A DNA stretch of 64,000 nt from Saprospiraceae bacterium (lineage in GTDB: Bacteria; Bacteroidota; Bacteroidia; Chitinophagales; Saprospiraceae): contig JADJWN010000009.1 in NCBI GenBank assembly GCA_016716335.1, positions 62,001-126,000 on the forward strand. Reading direction: 5' to 3'. Positions 1 through 9,012 of this stretch are shown here, in pieces; the stretch's first letter is position 1; every line of letters starts with the position of its first letter. Position numbers and translations under genes: made by a program. The notes beneath the pieces were generated by a model. The model searched no databases and was not told where the DNA came from. It worked only from the letters and a program-made list of their open reading frames with translations.

Positions 1-494
1 GCGCATTGAGTCTCCTGATCGAAAGGCTAAAAGACAGATATCCTGACTTAAAAATCGTCCTTACCATTAGCCCTGTAAGACATACCCGAAGCGGTATCCT
101 GGAGAACAGCCGCAGCAAATCACGTCTGATTCAAATGACTGATTATCTCTTGAAAAATTTTCATGACATACAGTATTTTCCGGCATATGAGTGGATGATG
201 GATGACCTGAGGGACTATCGCTATTACGCTCAGGATATGGTCCACCCCAACGAAATGGCCATAGCATACATATGGGAAAAATTCAGGGAATGTTACTTTG
301 AAGGGGATACCGATCGGTTGATGGGCAGGATCGCAAAAGTGGTGCAGGCAGCGGCACACAGACCGTTTAATCCGGACTCCGGGGCCTTCCGTATTTTTGC
401 TCAAAAGAATCTGGAAGAAATAAAGTCCATCCAAAAGTCATTGTCTTTGACCCATCTGGATGAGGAGGAAAATTACTTTCTGCAGTATTCATGA
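1..494 (+). CDS. GSCFA-domain protein, C-terminal part (5' end outside window)
   Basis: The reading frame is open to the left edge, so only the last ~163 residues are seen; the TTG at 6 is probably internal. The segment has the look of the GSCFA family, an SGNH-hydrolase-like group common in Bacteroidota: a VLTISPVRH strand, an acidic/aromatic stretch with a YFPAYEW motif, and a late DMVHPN motif in which Asp and His would be the third and fourth catalytic residues of an SGNH fold. The tail is a charged helix. The substrate is unknown. It converges on folB, with 58 bp between the two stops. Family assignment is from recognised motifs; the N-terminal GSCFA signature itself lies outside the window. 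Confidence 0.75.
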   Translation, partial: ALSLLIERLKDRYPDLKIVLTISPVRHTRSGILENSRSKSRLIQMTDYLLKNFHDIQYFPAYEWMMDDLRDYRYYAQDMVHPNEMAIAYIWEKFRECYFEGDTDRLMGRIAKVVQAAAHRPFNPDSGAFRIFAQKNLEEIKSIQKSLSLTHLDEEENYFLQYS

Positions 495-552
495 TTTCAG
501 GTGTCTCTGACTAAAGTACCTGTTATTAATTGTTACTCAAAAGAGAGCCTGA

Positions 553-903
553 TTACAACACCACTTCTACCACTGATGCATCCACTTTACCACCCAGCTG
601 AGGCCTCTGCTTTTCAATACGAACCCGTGCATGGGTGATAGAAGGAAACTCCTCTTTCAGATTGTGGAGAATCCGCACAGCCACAGTTTCCAGCAGTTTG
701 GCAGTATTTTGCATCTCACGGGTACAGATGGTATAGATTTTTTCATAATTGACAGTATGAGTGATATCGTCTGAACTGTCAGGCAGAAAAGGCAGTGTGA
801 CCTCTGCATCTACAATGAAAAGGTTGCCACAGAGTCTCTCCTCTTCATACCAACCGTGATAAGCGTAAAACTCTGCCCTTTGAACTGAAATCAGTGTATG
901 CAT
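553..903 (-). CDS. folB: dihydroneopterin aldolase FolB
   Basis: This is a 116-residue protein of normal length for FolB, which splits 7,8-dihydroneopterin into 6-hydroxymethyl-dihydropterin and glycolaldehyde in folate synthesis. Family marks are the N-terminal FYAYHGWYEEE stretch (the YHG with following acidic residues forms the pterin pocket), the DDITHTVNYEKIY segment, the ETVAVRIL helix and the C-terminal RIEKQRPQLGGKVD strand carrying the usual KP/RP region. It stands alone, convergent with the GSCFA gene and divergent from the acyl-CoA dehydrogenase; the ATG at 903 fits the family start. Confidence 0.9.
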   Translation of the reverse strand: MHTLISVQRAEFYAYHGWYEEERLCGNLFIVDAEVTLPFLPDSSDDITHTVNYEKIYTICTREMQNTAKLLETVAVRILHNLKEEFPSITHARVRIEKQRPQLGGKVDASVVEVVL

Positions 904-948
904 AGAAAATGATTTGGATATAAAAACAGGAAGGCTTTTTACTTGTTT

Positions 949-983
949 TTTGCTGATAAATAAGGATGTGATATGTACCTTTG
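949..983 (+). promoter_or_regulatory. Bacteroidota-type promoter for the acyl-CoA dehydrogenase
   Basis: TACCTTTG at 976-983 matches the Bacteroidota -7 box TAnnTTTG, with a TTTG at 949-952 as a possible -33 box. The 23 bp spacer is slightly longer than the usual 19-21. The box lies 29 bp before the ATG at 1013. Confidence 0.5.
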
Positions 984-1012
984 CATGCGTTTTTCACAAA
1001 AGTACTTAACCA

Positions 1013-2215
1013 ATGAGCCACGAAATTAAAAAATCATCCAAAACCGATCAATTCGAACATCATGATTATTACCTGATGGACGAACTGCTGAGCGAAGATC
1101 ATCTTTTGGCGAGGGCAGCTGTCAGGGAATGGGTAAAGCAGGAAGTAAGCCCCATTATAGAAGAATATGCAGACAAAGCAAAATGTCCTACCCACCTGTT
1201 TAAGGGTCTGGCAGATATAGGAGCATTCGGGCCCAGCATTCCAGCCGAATACGGCGGGGGAGGAATGGACGAAATAGCGTATGGGGTGATTATGCAGGAA
1301 CTGGAAAGAGGCGACTCCGGCATTCGTTCGATGGCTTCCGTACAGGGCTCACTCGTGATGTACCCAATCTACAGATTTGGCAGCGAAGAGCAGAAAAGAA
1401 AATATCTGCCCAAGCTTGGATCAGGTGAATTTATCGGCTGCTTCGGACTTACCGAACCGGACTATGGCTCTAATCCCGGAGGCATGATTACCAATATCAA
1501 GGATGACGGAGACGCCTACATCCTCAATGGAGCCAAAATGTGGATTACCAATTCACCGGTAGCCGACATTGCTGTAGTATGGGCAAAGGACGAAGAGGGC
1601 AAAATCCGTGGAATGATCGTGGAAAAAGGTATGAAAGGATTTTCAGCACCTGAAATTCATGGCAAGTGGAGCTTGCGGGCCTCGATCACAGGCGAGCTGG
1701 TTTTTGAAGATGTACGGGTACCCAAGTCGCAGGTTTTACCCAATGTTGTCGGATTGAAGGGGCCTCTCAGCTGTCTGTCCAAAGCCAGATACGGCATAGC
1801 CTGGGGTGCCATCGGAGCAGCTCTGGATTGTTATGACTCTGCATTGAGATACAGCAAGGAGCGAATTCAGTTTGGCAAGCCCATCGGTCAGTTCCAGCTC
1901 ACTCAAAAGAAGCTGGCAGAAATGATTACCGAGATTACCAAAGCTCAATTATTGACCTGGAGATTGGGTACATTAGCCAATAAAGGTCAGGCAACACCTG
2001 CACAGATATCTATGGCCAAAAGAAACAATGTACACATGGCGCTCGAAGTAGCCCGTGAGGCCAGGCAAATTCACGGTGGAATGGGTATCACCAATGAATA
2101 CCCTGTGATGCGTCATATGATGAATCTCGAAACTGTACTGACCTATGAAGGAACTCACGACATTCACCTACTGATCACAGGAATGGACGTGACAGGCCTG
2201 AATGCTTTCGGATAA
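1013..2215 (+). CDS. gcdH: glutaryl-CoA dehydrogenase-type acyl-CoA dehydrogenase
   Basis: This 400-residue flavoprotein has the full acyl-CoA dehydrogenase layout: helical N-domain (~25-140), beta middle domain (~145-245, with GCFGLTEPDYGSNPG and MWITNSP FAD/substrate motifs) and C-terminal helical domain (~255-398). The catalytic base is Glu379 in TYEGTHDIH, the position used by glutaryl-CoA and short-chain enzymes. The RSMASVQGSLVM segment, with an Arg where glutaryl-CoA dehydrogenase binds the distal carboxylate, favours glutaryl-CoA as substrate (lysine/tryptophan breakdown to crotonyl-CoA), but other short-chain acyl-CoAs remain possible. It is monocistronic, with its own promoter and terminator. 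The kynurenine-pathway genes at 38.7-41.7 kb would feed a related 2-oxoadipate/glutaryl-CoA route. Confidence 0.85.
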   Translation: MSHEIKKSSKTDQFEHHDYYLMDELLSEDHLLARAAVREWVKQEVSPIIEEYADKAKCPTHLFKGLADIGAFGPSIPAEYGGGGMDEIAYGVIMQELERGDSGIRSMASVQGSLVMYPIYRFGSEEQKRKYLPKLGSGEFIGCFGLTEPDYGSNPGGMITNIKDDGDAYILNGAKMWITNSPVADIAVVWAKDEEGKIRGMIVEKGMKGFSAPEIHGKWSLRASITGELVFEDVRVPKSQVLPNVVGLKGPLSCLSKARYGIAWGAIGAALDCYDSALRYSKERIQFGKPIGQFQLTQKKLAEMITEITKAQLLTWRLGTLANKGQATPAQISMAKRNNVHMALEVAREARQIHGGMGITNEYPVMRHMMNLETVLTYEGTHDIHLLITGMDVTGLNAFG

Positions 2216-2250
2216 TAAGAGACCGGTTATTTCATCAGCTGTAAAAACAT

Positions 2251-2282
2251 AAAGGCCTGAGTTCATCGCTCAGGCCTTTTTC
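2251..2282 (+). terminator. Rho-independent terminator after the acyl-CoA dehydrogenase
   Basis: An 11-bp perfect stem (AAAGGCCTGAG at 2251-2261 with CTCAGGCCTTT at 2269-2279) and 7-nt loop is followed by a short T tract. It lies 36 bp after the stop at 2215 and could also serve the convergent gene ending at 2307. Confidence 0.85.
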
Positions 2283-2306
2283 TTACAAGTACAGTTTTTG
2301 ACAAAG

Positions 2307-2696
2307 TCAATGTTGGTTAAAATGGTTTCTGATTTTGGCAATCACTTGATTAGGACTAAGGTGATCTGCAGTGCCCAGTTCGATTTCCGTCTTACTGAAA
2401 TGTTTATCCTCTCTGAGAAAATTTCTGAACTGCTCCTGTGACTGACCCGGACCAATGATATACACTGCGTCCACATCTGCTATTTTTTGAGAGAGGGCTT
2501 TAAAAAATTTCTGGCTTTCGAGATTTTTCTTATGATGTGCCACATGCTCACTGCTGCCATGCTGTCCGTGATGCGTGGATTTGACCTTCTCCACCAACTG
2601 AAACTCCCCGTCAATGCTGTAGTCGGGGGTATGAAAGAGCTCTGCATGATCTTTATCCATCCAGATACCCAGTACTTTCTTGTTTTGATATTTCAT
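2307..2696 (-). CDS. small eRF1-domain-3-like (BaeRF-like) protein
   Basis: A 129-residue soluble protein is read from the ATG at 2696. An upstream extension to 2828 is possible, but it adds non-conserved sequence overlapping the CHAD gene end. The second half, VDAVYIIGPGQSQEQFRNFL, resembles domain 3 of archaeal/eukaryotic release factor 1 and of the bacterial BaeRF relatives, where a GPG loop follows a hydrophobic strand. The middle is rich in His (HHGQHGSSEHVAHH). Function is unknown; the family link is an inference from the pattern. It lies directly downstream of the CHAD gene on the same strand and may be co-transcribed. Confidence 0.55.
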   Translation of the reverse strand: MKYQNKKVLGIWMDKDHAELFHTPDYSIDGEFQLVEKVKSTHHGQHGSSEHVAHHKKNLESQKFFKALSQKIADVDAVYIIGPGQSQEQFRNFLREDKHFSKTEIELGTADHLSPNQVIAKIRNHFNQH

Positions 2697-2821
2697 ACCA
2701 TGATTTCTTTGACGTAAAATTAAAAAGCTGCCCTTCCTGAAAATCTGATTCAAATCAGTACTGAAAATGACATTGGTCAGAGTGTTAGAAAATATATCTA
2801 CAACTTGTAGTGACCCGATAT

Positions 2822-3568
2822 TTACCACTCTGATAAAACCTGTCTAATCGCTGAAAGCTGTATTTTCTTGCCCGCTTTAAGACGGTCTGAAACAAGATTC
2901 AGGTTCGTATCCGGATTTTTGATTCTTTGAAGGTACAGTAAGGCATTGTGATAATCGTGCCACTCGCCGATTAATGACTGCAGATTATCGTAATGTTTTT
3001 TGTCGTGTACAGGTATATCAAACAGGGTGCTGCTGTAAATTCTTTTTTTGAGCAATTTTCTGAAGTCATGGAGTTGAGATACCGGGATTTTGTTTTTGGC
3101 AACGGATTGTATCTTTTTGTCAAGCCGGTGTACATACTGTCCGGGGCTGCATCTTATCTCCCAAAGGTCTGCCTGATTGAAAAGGTCCGTAAATGATTCC
3201 AGATTTTTTGCAAAATAAGCATGCTTTCTCCACCATTGTTTCACCAAGGCGGATTCTCTTTGGGCCAGAATGGTATGAATTTTACTCGGTGAGTCCGGAC
3301 TATGCCTGCTGATTAAATCCTGAATGATATGCAGCTGACGGATGCGACCTGCCAGCTTAAATACCGGCTTGAGCCATTGGTCATAATACTCGAGATAAAG
3401 TACCTTGTTGCGCAGAATACCGGCTATTGCCCTGAATTTTTTAATTTCTACCCTCAGCTTGTGGAAAGCTTCCACCCGACCGACATCCGATACTTCATTC
3501 AGAGCAGTCAGAACATTTTCCAGCTGTTTTATTAGAAGGGACGAAACGGCTTTTTTACCTGATTTCAT
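2822..3568 (-). CDS. CHAD-domain protein
   Basis: This 248-residue, Lys/Arg/His-rich, all-helical protein has the CHAD signature: an N-terminal FHKLRVEIKKFRA helix (~35-47) and a second internal repeat LHDFRKLLKKRIYS (~165-178). CHAD domains bind polyphosphate through these basic helices; no CYTH (triphosphate tunnel) domain is fused or adjacent here. No signal peptide is seen, so it is probably cytoplasmic. It is followed by the eRF1-like small gene on the same strand. The conserved histidines and basic pairs support the call well, but the biological role is not settled in the family. Confidence 0.85.
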   Translation of the reverse strand: MKSGKKAVSSLLIKQLENVLTALNEVSDVGRVEAFHKLRVEIKKFRAIAGILRNKVLYLEYYDQWLKPVFKLAGRIRQLHIIQDLISRHSPDSPSKIHTILAQRESALVKQWWRKHAYFAKNLESFTDLFNQADLWEIRCSPGQYVHRLDKKIQSVAKNKIPVSQLHDFRKLLKKRIYSSTLFDIPVHDKKHYDNLQSLIGEWHDYHNALLYLQRIKNPDTNLNLVSDRLKAGKKIQLSAIRQVLSEW

Positions 3569-3669
3569 GACTGCCGGTATATGACTTCAGCAGTGCAATA
3601 TAAGATTATTTTATAAATTCAGGTAAATCAGCCTATGACTAAAAGCACCAAATTTGATGAAGGAAGGAT

Positions 3670-4089
3670 TTATCTGTAATTCATATATCCTCCTCTGAGG
3701 TCAATGATAGAAGTAAAGCCCAGTTCCTGCATGATTTTGGCTGCACCCTGACTTCTCGACCCACTGCGGCAATAAATATATACAGGCTTGGACTTGTCCA
3801 GTTTGGCAATCTGCTTTTTAAACTCAGGATCGTAATAATTGATGTTTACAGCCTTGTCTATGTGGCCACTGCTATATTCTTCGGGTGTCCTTACATCTAC
3901 CAATTGTACTTTGCCGGAGCTGATAGCTTTTTTATACTCTTCAGCAGAAATCACCTGAATTCCTGACGCCTGCTGATCAGAAGCTGTCGTCTCTTCCAAT
4001 GCAGGATTTACTGCACCGGATTTGGTAGTGGAAGCATCGTTGCATGCGGTCGTAAACAGGGGCAACAAAAGAAAAATAAGAAGTTTCAT
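3670..4089 (-). CDS. rhodanese-like lipoprotein
   Basis: This is a 139-residue protein with a lipoprotein signal (MKLLIFLLLPLFTTAC; Cys16 in the lipobox), a short Thr/Ser-rich linker, then one rhodanese domain (~42-139). The domain has VDVRTPEEYSSGHI and the active-site loop CRSGSRS, whose Cys would carry a persulfide. It should sit in the periplasm, anchored to a membrane. Rhodaneses move sulfane sulfur. Its neighbour just upstream on the same strand is a YeiH-type exporter with only 19 bp between them, suggesting a joint role in export or detoxification of a sulfur compound. A CAAAAATA at 4112-4119 (TATTTTTG on the minus strand) could also give it its own promoter. Confidence 0.88.
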   Translation of the reverse strand: MKLLIFLLLPLFTTACNDASTTKSGAVNPALEETTASDQQASGIQVISAEEYKKAISSGKVQLVDVRTPEEYSSGHIDKAVNINYYDPEFKKQIAKLDKSKPVYIYCRSGSRSQGAAKIMQELGFTSIIDLRGGYMNYR

Positions 4090-4108
4090 GTCTTATACTT
4101 TTTAAGGA

Positions 4109-5080
4109 TTACAAAAATAGTTTGGTTAAAGTAAATAATATGATCAGCTGCAGGATAAAAATGACCAATCCAAACATCAGTCCTTTCTGACCGGAGACAA
4201 TCAGGTCTTTGATTTTGACTTTGATACCGATAGCTATCATGGCAAAAGTCAGTAAAATCTTTCCGGTTTCAGAAGCATATTTCAAAATTTCACCGGGCAT
4301 TCTGACTAAAGATACCAATACAGAAATCAGAATAAAACCCCATACATACCAGGGTAATGTAAAAAACTTCCAAACACCCTTGCCGGGTTCAGGATTTATG
4401 AAATAATTGAAAAATACCAGAGCCGGCCCCAACAAAGCTACTCTTGCCAGTTTTATAGTCAGTGCTCCTTCACCCACCGCATCAGAGATGGCATATCCTG
4501 CACCGGCCACATTGCCTACTGCATGCAGTGATCCGCCAAGTATCATGCTCATGGCTTTTTCGTCCCATCCCAGATACATCAATATCGCAGGCAATGCCAC
4601 CATTCCCAAAAACCCGTACAGATTTACCACAGAGATAGCTACACCGATATCTTCCTTATTTTCTTTGATGCTGGGAGCAAGGGCAGCTATGGCACTCGAA
4701 CCACAGATAGCCGTGCCAAATCCCACCAGCCAGCCTACACTTCTCGGACAATTGAAGTATCTGGCCATCCCAAGAGTAAGCAAAAGTACTGCAAAAATTA
4801 TGACAAATATAATGAGCAGACTTCCCCAGCCCAGCTTGGCGATATTGGCCATATTGATACTGAATGCGAGAAAAATTATGGAGAGCTCCAGCATCTTTGC
4901 ACTGCTGTAGGAGATGCCGTCATTATAGGATTTGGGGATGGTAAGGAAATTGCCCAGTATAATACCTGTAAAAAGTCCTAAAAGTATCAGATTGACAAAA
5001 GTGATGTACTTGCTCATCACCAATACTACGAGACCAATCCCAAGCACAAGTAATATTCCCTTTATTTTCGAATTGTCCAT
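4109..5080 (-). CDS. YeiH/UPF0324-family putative sulfur-anion exporter
   Basis: This 323-residue integral membrane protein has about ten hydrophobic segments over its full length. It shows the family motifs GTAICGSSAIAALAP (~residue 123-137) and LGGSLHAVGNVAGAG (~182-196), which are typical of the YeiH/Cons_hypoth698 family. Family members are putative sulfate or sulfonate exporters, some induced during sulfonate or sulfolactate breakdown; the exact substrate here is not shown. The 3' end is 19 bp before the rhodanese lipoprotein gene, so the two probably share a transcript. A TAATTTTG box (minus strand, 5101-5108) lies just before the ATG at 5080. Confidence 0.85.
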   Translation of the reverse strand: MDNSKIKGILLVLGIGLVVLVMSKYITFVNLILLGLFTGIILGNFLTIPKSYNDGISYSSAKMLELSIIFLAFSINMANIAKLGWGSLLIIFVIIFAVLLLTLGMARYFNCPRSVGWLVGFGTAICGSSAIAALAPSIKENKEDIGVAISVVNLYGFLGMVALPAILMYLGWDEKAMSMILGGSLHAVGNVAGAGYAISDAVGEGALTIKLARVALLGPALVFFNYFINPEPGKGVWKFFTLPWYVWGFILISVLVSLVRMPGEILKYASETGKILLTFAMIAIGIKVKIKDLIVSGQKGLMFGLVIFILQLIILFTLTKLFL

Positions 5081-5231
5081 TCATTTCGGATTTCGAACCG
5101 CAAAATTACAGCTCACGCTATTAACCCACTGTAACTCTTGTTACAAACCTCTGATGCCCTATGGGAGAATCTCTTCAGTACCATAAAACCAAGCTGTTGA
5201 GTCATATCACCATGTGAGTTAATCAGATTTC

Positions 5232-6323
5232 TTACCACTTTTTATTTTTCAGGATCAAACTTACCGGACCGAGCAGCATCAGATACCCTGCGTAAAACGC
5301 TTCGTACAGCGGATATTTTATCAACATCTGTGGTGCGAAATACTGAAAAAAACGGGCATGACAAAAAGCCTGTAACGTCCACTTCAAAAGAAAAATAATC
5401 AGTAATACATACCAGTGAAGCAAACCATAGGATAAGATCATTGCACCTGATATATACACCATAATCATACTCACAGAAAACAGCCCCAGCCACCACCTGT
5501 ATATTGGTCTGTAATATCCTGACACTGCTACATGTCTGGATTTTTGTTTCAAAAATGCTAGCCATGTGGTTTGAGGCCGGGTTGATATCCATGCTGACCT
5601 GTCTGTACAAATGCCCACAGTACAGTGAGGCGCAGCCCTTTGTATCAGCAGATCGTCATCTCCGGCCGGTATCGAAAAATATCTATCATCCGCATATACC
5701 GTAAAAATCTCCTTCCGGTATAGCAGATTTCTTCCTACACCCATGTAAGCATGTCCGGATAAGGCAAAGGAAAAATATTGCAGCGCCGTCAATACAGTTT
5801 CAAATGCGGAAAATCGGGAAACAAGGCGGGTGCCCTCTGTCATAGGACTGTATCCCAGTACGATATCTGCATTTTGTCGACGGCAGGCTGTAAACATTTT
5901 TGAAAGCCACTCCTGCGAATCCGGAATACAGTCGGCATCCGTCAGCGCCACCCAATCATATCTGGCATGCGCTATGCCTTCTTTTAATGCATATTTCTTG
6001 CCTGGTCTGTCCACTTTGGCAGATAGTGTTTTCAGGCGGAAATCATGTATTTGCTGCAGCAGCTCCGGACCCTGATCAGTACTGAAATCATTGACAGCAA
6101 TCACTTCAAACTCCGGGTAATTCTGATTTAAAACCGACTGCACGGTCTGTACAATCCAGGCGCCTGCATTTTTGTAGCAGATGATTACTGATACTCCGGG
6201 TAATTGCAGCTTTTCTTCCGGGATGCCATATGAAAAGCCGGCATGGTATCGGTAAAAAAACCCCCAGTATCCCAGATGAATGGCAAGAAAAATTAAAAAC
6301 AGGATAATGGCAAGCCCGCTCAT
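5232..6323 (-). CDS. membrane-anchored family 2 glycosyltransferase
   Basis: This 363-residue protein starts with one membrane helix (~1-22), followed by a GT-A catalytic domain (~43-260) and two to three C-terminal membrane helices (~280-350). The catalytic region opens with PGVSVIICYKNAG, has VNDFSTD for nucleotide binding and the metal-binding LTDADC (DxD equivalent). A later GDDDLLIQR stretch replaces the usual ED acceptor-base motif and precedes an Arg-rich KQKSRHVAVS (QxxRW-like) stretch. It probably transfers a sugar to a lipid or polymer at the inner face of the membrane. It follows trmB and a DUF4153 gene on the same strand. The acceptor is unknown. Confidence 0.88.
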   Translation of the reverse strand: MSGLAIILFLIFLAIHLGYWGFFYRYHAGFSYGIPEEKLQLPGVSVIICYKNAGAWIVQTVQSVLNQNYPEFEVIAVNDFSTDQGPELLQQIHDFRLKTLSAKVDRPGKKYALKEGIAHARYDWVALTDADCIPDSQEWLSKMFTACRRQNADIVLGYSPMTEGTRLVSRFSAFETVLTALQYFSFALSGHAYMGVGRNLLYRKEIFTVYADDRYFSIPAGDDDLLIQRAAPHCTVGICTDRSAWISTRPQTTWLAFLKQKSRHVAVSGYYRPIYRWWLGLFSVSMIMVYISGAMILSYGLLHWYVLLIIFLLKWTLQAFCHARFFQYFAPQMLIKYPLYEAFYAGYLMLLGPVSLILKNKKW

Positions 6324-6417
6324 AAATGGTCAATTTTTTTCAGCCATAGGATCTCTACCACACAAAAACATTGGGTGCTACGATTGAATATCGGGAAGTT
6401 AACTGTCACACCCTCCT

Positions 6418-8166
6418 TTAATTTTTCTCCAGCCTGCCGGCAAATAAAATCAATGCATTCATTTCGCTGATTTCGATATCCGGCCAGTTCCCGGTTGCAT
6501 ACATACTGTACACCACCATCTTTATCCGGGCATCTGTATCAGAAAAATCCAGTATCAGGGGATCTACTGTATCTTCCTTCAAAGGATAGGGCAATCTGTT
6601 GCGTATGTCCATTTCTTTGAGCAGTTTCTGACCTTCATAAATCTGAATTCCATGTTTGAATAATCGGGCATGCAGACCCGGAGGTTCTTTATCCCATGTA
6701 TTCAATACCGGCAGTAACTCGTCAAATCCCTGAAGTCCTATGGAGCTTTTTACCGTTGAAGAAAAATTGTAATAGTTATCTCTTCCGGGCATAAAGGTAC
6801 TTGACTGTATTCCTGTTTTTTGCAAAAAATCATCTACATGAAAAAAGGAGTCCCTGGGTGGAAGTAATCCGTTTTTGTCATAAGGCCTTAAAAAATCCAG
6901 TTTATTTTTCGCATGCTGCTGGAGCAGGATGGATGCCACCGTGCCAAGACTGTCCTCCCATATAATTTTCTCAGACGACATCAATTCCTCATTTTTAATT
7001 ATGGATTTTTCCTTCAACAGGCTAATCAGTTTTTTTTGCTGACTCCTGTCGGGTACTTTACAGACCGAAAACGGACCCGACATAAAGCCAATTAAAATAG
7101 CGACCGAAATACTGAGTGGAATAAATATATGGGTGTATTTCTTTACCATTTCCCTGATGGCAATCACCACAAAAAGCCAGCTGAATATCAATGCCTTGAG
7201 GTAACTCCCGTCTGTTACACCGCTTTCATTGATTTCTTTATAAACCGTAAAAAATAAAAACAGAACTAACGGGAATGACAGTATGAGGTACCACTTTTTA
7301 TAAAATATGCTCACTTTGTTGTGAATGCCATCATCAAATGCGTGGAGAAACAGATAAGTGAGAATCCCCACTGCAAAATACCAGATGATCAGTTCGCTCA
7401 CCCAGTATTCAGTGCTATGTCCGGTCATCCACAGTTTGACGATGTATGCGTACACAATGAGTCCGTAAATGAGCGTGATAGGAATCAGGGCATATTTTAC
7501 CAGAATGACAAAAAGGGACTTGGGTTGAAAATTGATTACCCGGGTATATTCATTGGGAAATGAAGATAAAAAGTAAAAACTGTGGAGCACTCCGGCAGAA
7601 ACGATAAATAAACGCAGGTAGGAGAAAATCCCCACATTCACCCCAAAGAGCTTATCTAAGGCCAGCAGGGCAAGGGATGCGGCTGCATACCATATCAGAC
7701 TGTAAAATGCCGCTTTCAACCACATACCCAACACTTCGATATTGTAATGCAGAAAATAACGGTCATTGTAATTTTTTAAATAGGGCAGATAAGACACCGA
7801 AAAATGCAACATCCCTGCCAGCCCGGATACGAAAAACCAGATACAGGAATAGCTGTGTAAATCAACAGGCATGAAGCCGTATAATATAGCTGAAGCTCCC
7901 ACCACCATGCCGACAGCAGGTACATACCATTTATCCGGCCATCCGTTTACCTCTCTCAATATCTGAAGATTGATACACCACAAAAACAATACATATCCCG
8001 TCAAAGGCAAACGTGGCTCGGTCAACCACCCTGCCTCACCATGCCTGCCTGACTGGTACACCAGTATCCACGTGGTGAGAATGGCAAAAAGCATGGCTAA
8101 GGGAAATCTCCGGAATACGACTCCGGTGGATTCAGCCAGTTTTTCAAAATTCAGCAGTGATTTCAT
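6418..8166 (-). CDS. DUF4153 membrane protein
   Basis: A 582-residue protein with about ten hydrophobic segments in the first ~380 residues and a soluble C-terminal domain of ~200 residues. The membrane part is typical of DUF4153, a common Bacteroidota/Firmicutes family with no proven function. The C-terminal soluble part (from about VPDRSQQKK) has no catalytic pattern I can name. The start ATG at 8166 is 12 bp after the stop of trmB, so the genes are probably transcribed together, followed by the glycosyltransferase 94 bp further on. Confidence 0.75.
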   Translation of the reverse strand: MKSLLNFEKLAESTGVVFRRFPLAMLFAILTTWILVYQSGRHGEAGWLTEPRLPLTGYVLFLWCINLQILREVNGWPDKWYVPAVGMVVGASAILYGFMPVDLHSYSCIWFFVSGLAGMLHFSVSYLPYLKNYNDRYFLHYNIEVLGMWLKAAFYSLIWYAAASLALLALDKLFGVNVGIFSYLRLFIVSAGVLHSFYFLSSFPNEYTRVINFQPKSLFVILVKYALIPITLIYGLIVYAYIVKLWMTGHSTEYWVSELIIWYFAVGILTYLFLHAFDDGIHNKVSIFYKKWYLILSFPLVLFLFFTVYKEINESGVTDGSYLKALIFSWLFVVIAIREMVKKYTHIFIPLSISVAILIGFMSGPFSVCKVPDRSQQKKLISLLKEKSIIKNEELMSSEKIIWEDSLGTVASILLQQHAKNKLDFLRPYDKNGLLPPRDSFFHVDDFLQKTGIQSSTFMPGRDNYYNFSSTVKSSIGLQGFDELLPVLNTWDKEPPGLHARLFKHGIQIYEGQKLLKEMDIRNRLPYPLKEDTVDPLILDFSDTDARIKMVVYSMYATGNWPDIEISEMNALILFAGRLEKN

Positions 8167-8178
8167 GTTTTGGTGGAT

Positions 8179-8871
8179 TTAAGAAATGGTAAATCGTATG
8201 TACTTAATGGTTTTGCCTGCCTGAAGATGCACTTTCTCGTAATAGGTTTTGAAGCCTAATTCCTCATATGGCAATGAATGGGCATAGATATCTTCATTGT
8301 GGTAAATTATTTTTGATCCTTCCAGACCGGATAACGTATCCAGCGTGAATTGATATAGGGTGGGATCATCGGTTTTGAGATGCAGGACTCCGCCTTTGAT
8401 CAGAAAGTTGCGGTACGAATTCAGAAACCTGGCTGAAGTCAGTCTTTTGTTCTCCTTGCTCTCTCTGAGAAAAGGGTCCGGAAAAGTGATCCATATTTCA
8501 GAAACTTCGTCCTTGGCAAAAAAATACCCCAGTTGCTCGATACGGGTGCGAAGAAAGGCTGCATTGTTCAGGCCCTCATCCAAAGCCTGCTGTGCTCCTT
8601 TCCAGATTCTGGCTCCTTTGATATCCACACCGATGAAGTTTTTGTCCGGATAATGCCTTGCAAGTGCTACGGTATATTCTCCACGTCCGCATGCCAGTTC
8701 AAGGATTATGGGATTTGAATTTTTAAAGTGTGTGTCCGCCCAATGACCTTTTAGATCAGCTTTTTCTTCATTGTTCCTGTATAAAGCAGGGTGTTTGGGA
8801 TCAAAATTCTCATACACATTGGGAAAATCATGCAGCTCAGCAAACTTCTTCAATTTATTCTTTTTACCCAT
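8179..8871 (-). CDS. trmB: tRNA (guanine-N7)-methyltransferase TrmB
   Basis: This 230-residue SAM-dependent enzyme makes m7G46 in the tRNA variable loop. The SAM site ELACGRGEYT (~58-67) is followed by FIGVDIKGARIW, and the family motif WITFPDPFLRESKENKRLTS carries the conserved Asp-Pro-x-x-Lys-type catalytic and tRNA-binding residues. The basic N-terminus MGKKNKLKKF fits RNA binding. Length is normal. A TACTTTTG -7 box (minus strand 8891-8898) is 20 bp upstream of the ATG. It is the first gene of a probable trmB-DUF4153-glycosyltransferase transcript. Confidence 0.93.
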   Translation of the reverse strand: MGKKNKLKKFAELHDFPNVYENFDPKHPALYRNNEEKADLKGHWADTHFKNSNPIILELACGRGEYTVALARHYPDKNFIGVDIKGARIWKGAQQALDEGLNNAAFLRTRIEQLGYFFAKDEVSEIWITFPDPFLRESKENKRLTSARFLNSYRNFLIKGGVLHLKTDDPTLYQFTLDTLSGLEGSKIIYHNEDIYAHSLPYEELGFKTYYEKVHLQAGKTIKYIRFTIS

Positions 8872-8980
8872 AAATCCTACAATATATGGACAAAAGTACC
8901 ATTTTATGAGCCAACACCGAAGAAAATATCCCGGTGGATATGCGAAAAAGGGACTTCGGACGTTTCCTGATATGTTTTTA

Positions 8981-8988
8981 TATCTTTG
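8981..8988 (+). promoter_or_regulatory. TAnnTTTG -7 box before the outer-membrane barrel gene
   Basis: TATCTTTG is a perfect match to the Bacteroidota -7 consensus and ends 24 bp before the ATG at 9013. No convincing -33 TTTG at the normal distance was found. Confidence 0.45.
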
Positions 8989-9012
8989 CGCAAATTTTTT
9001 TAAAAGTCATCT

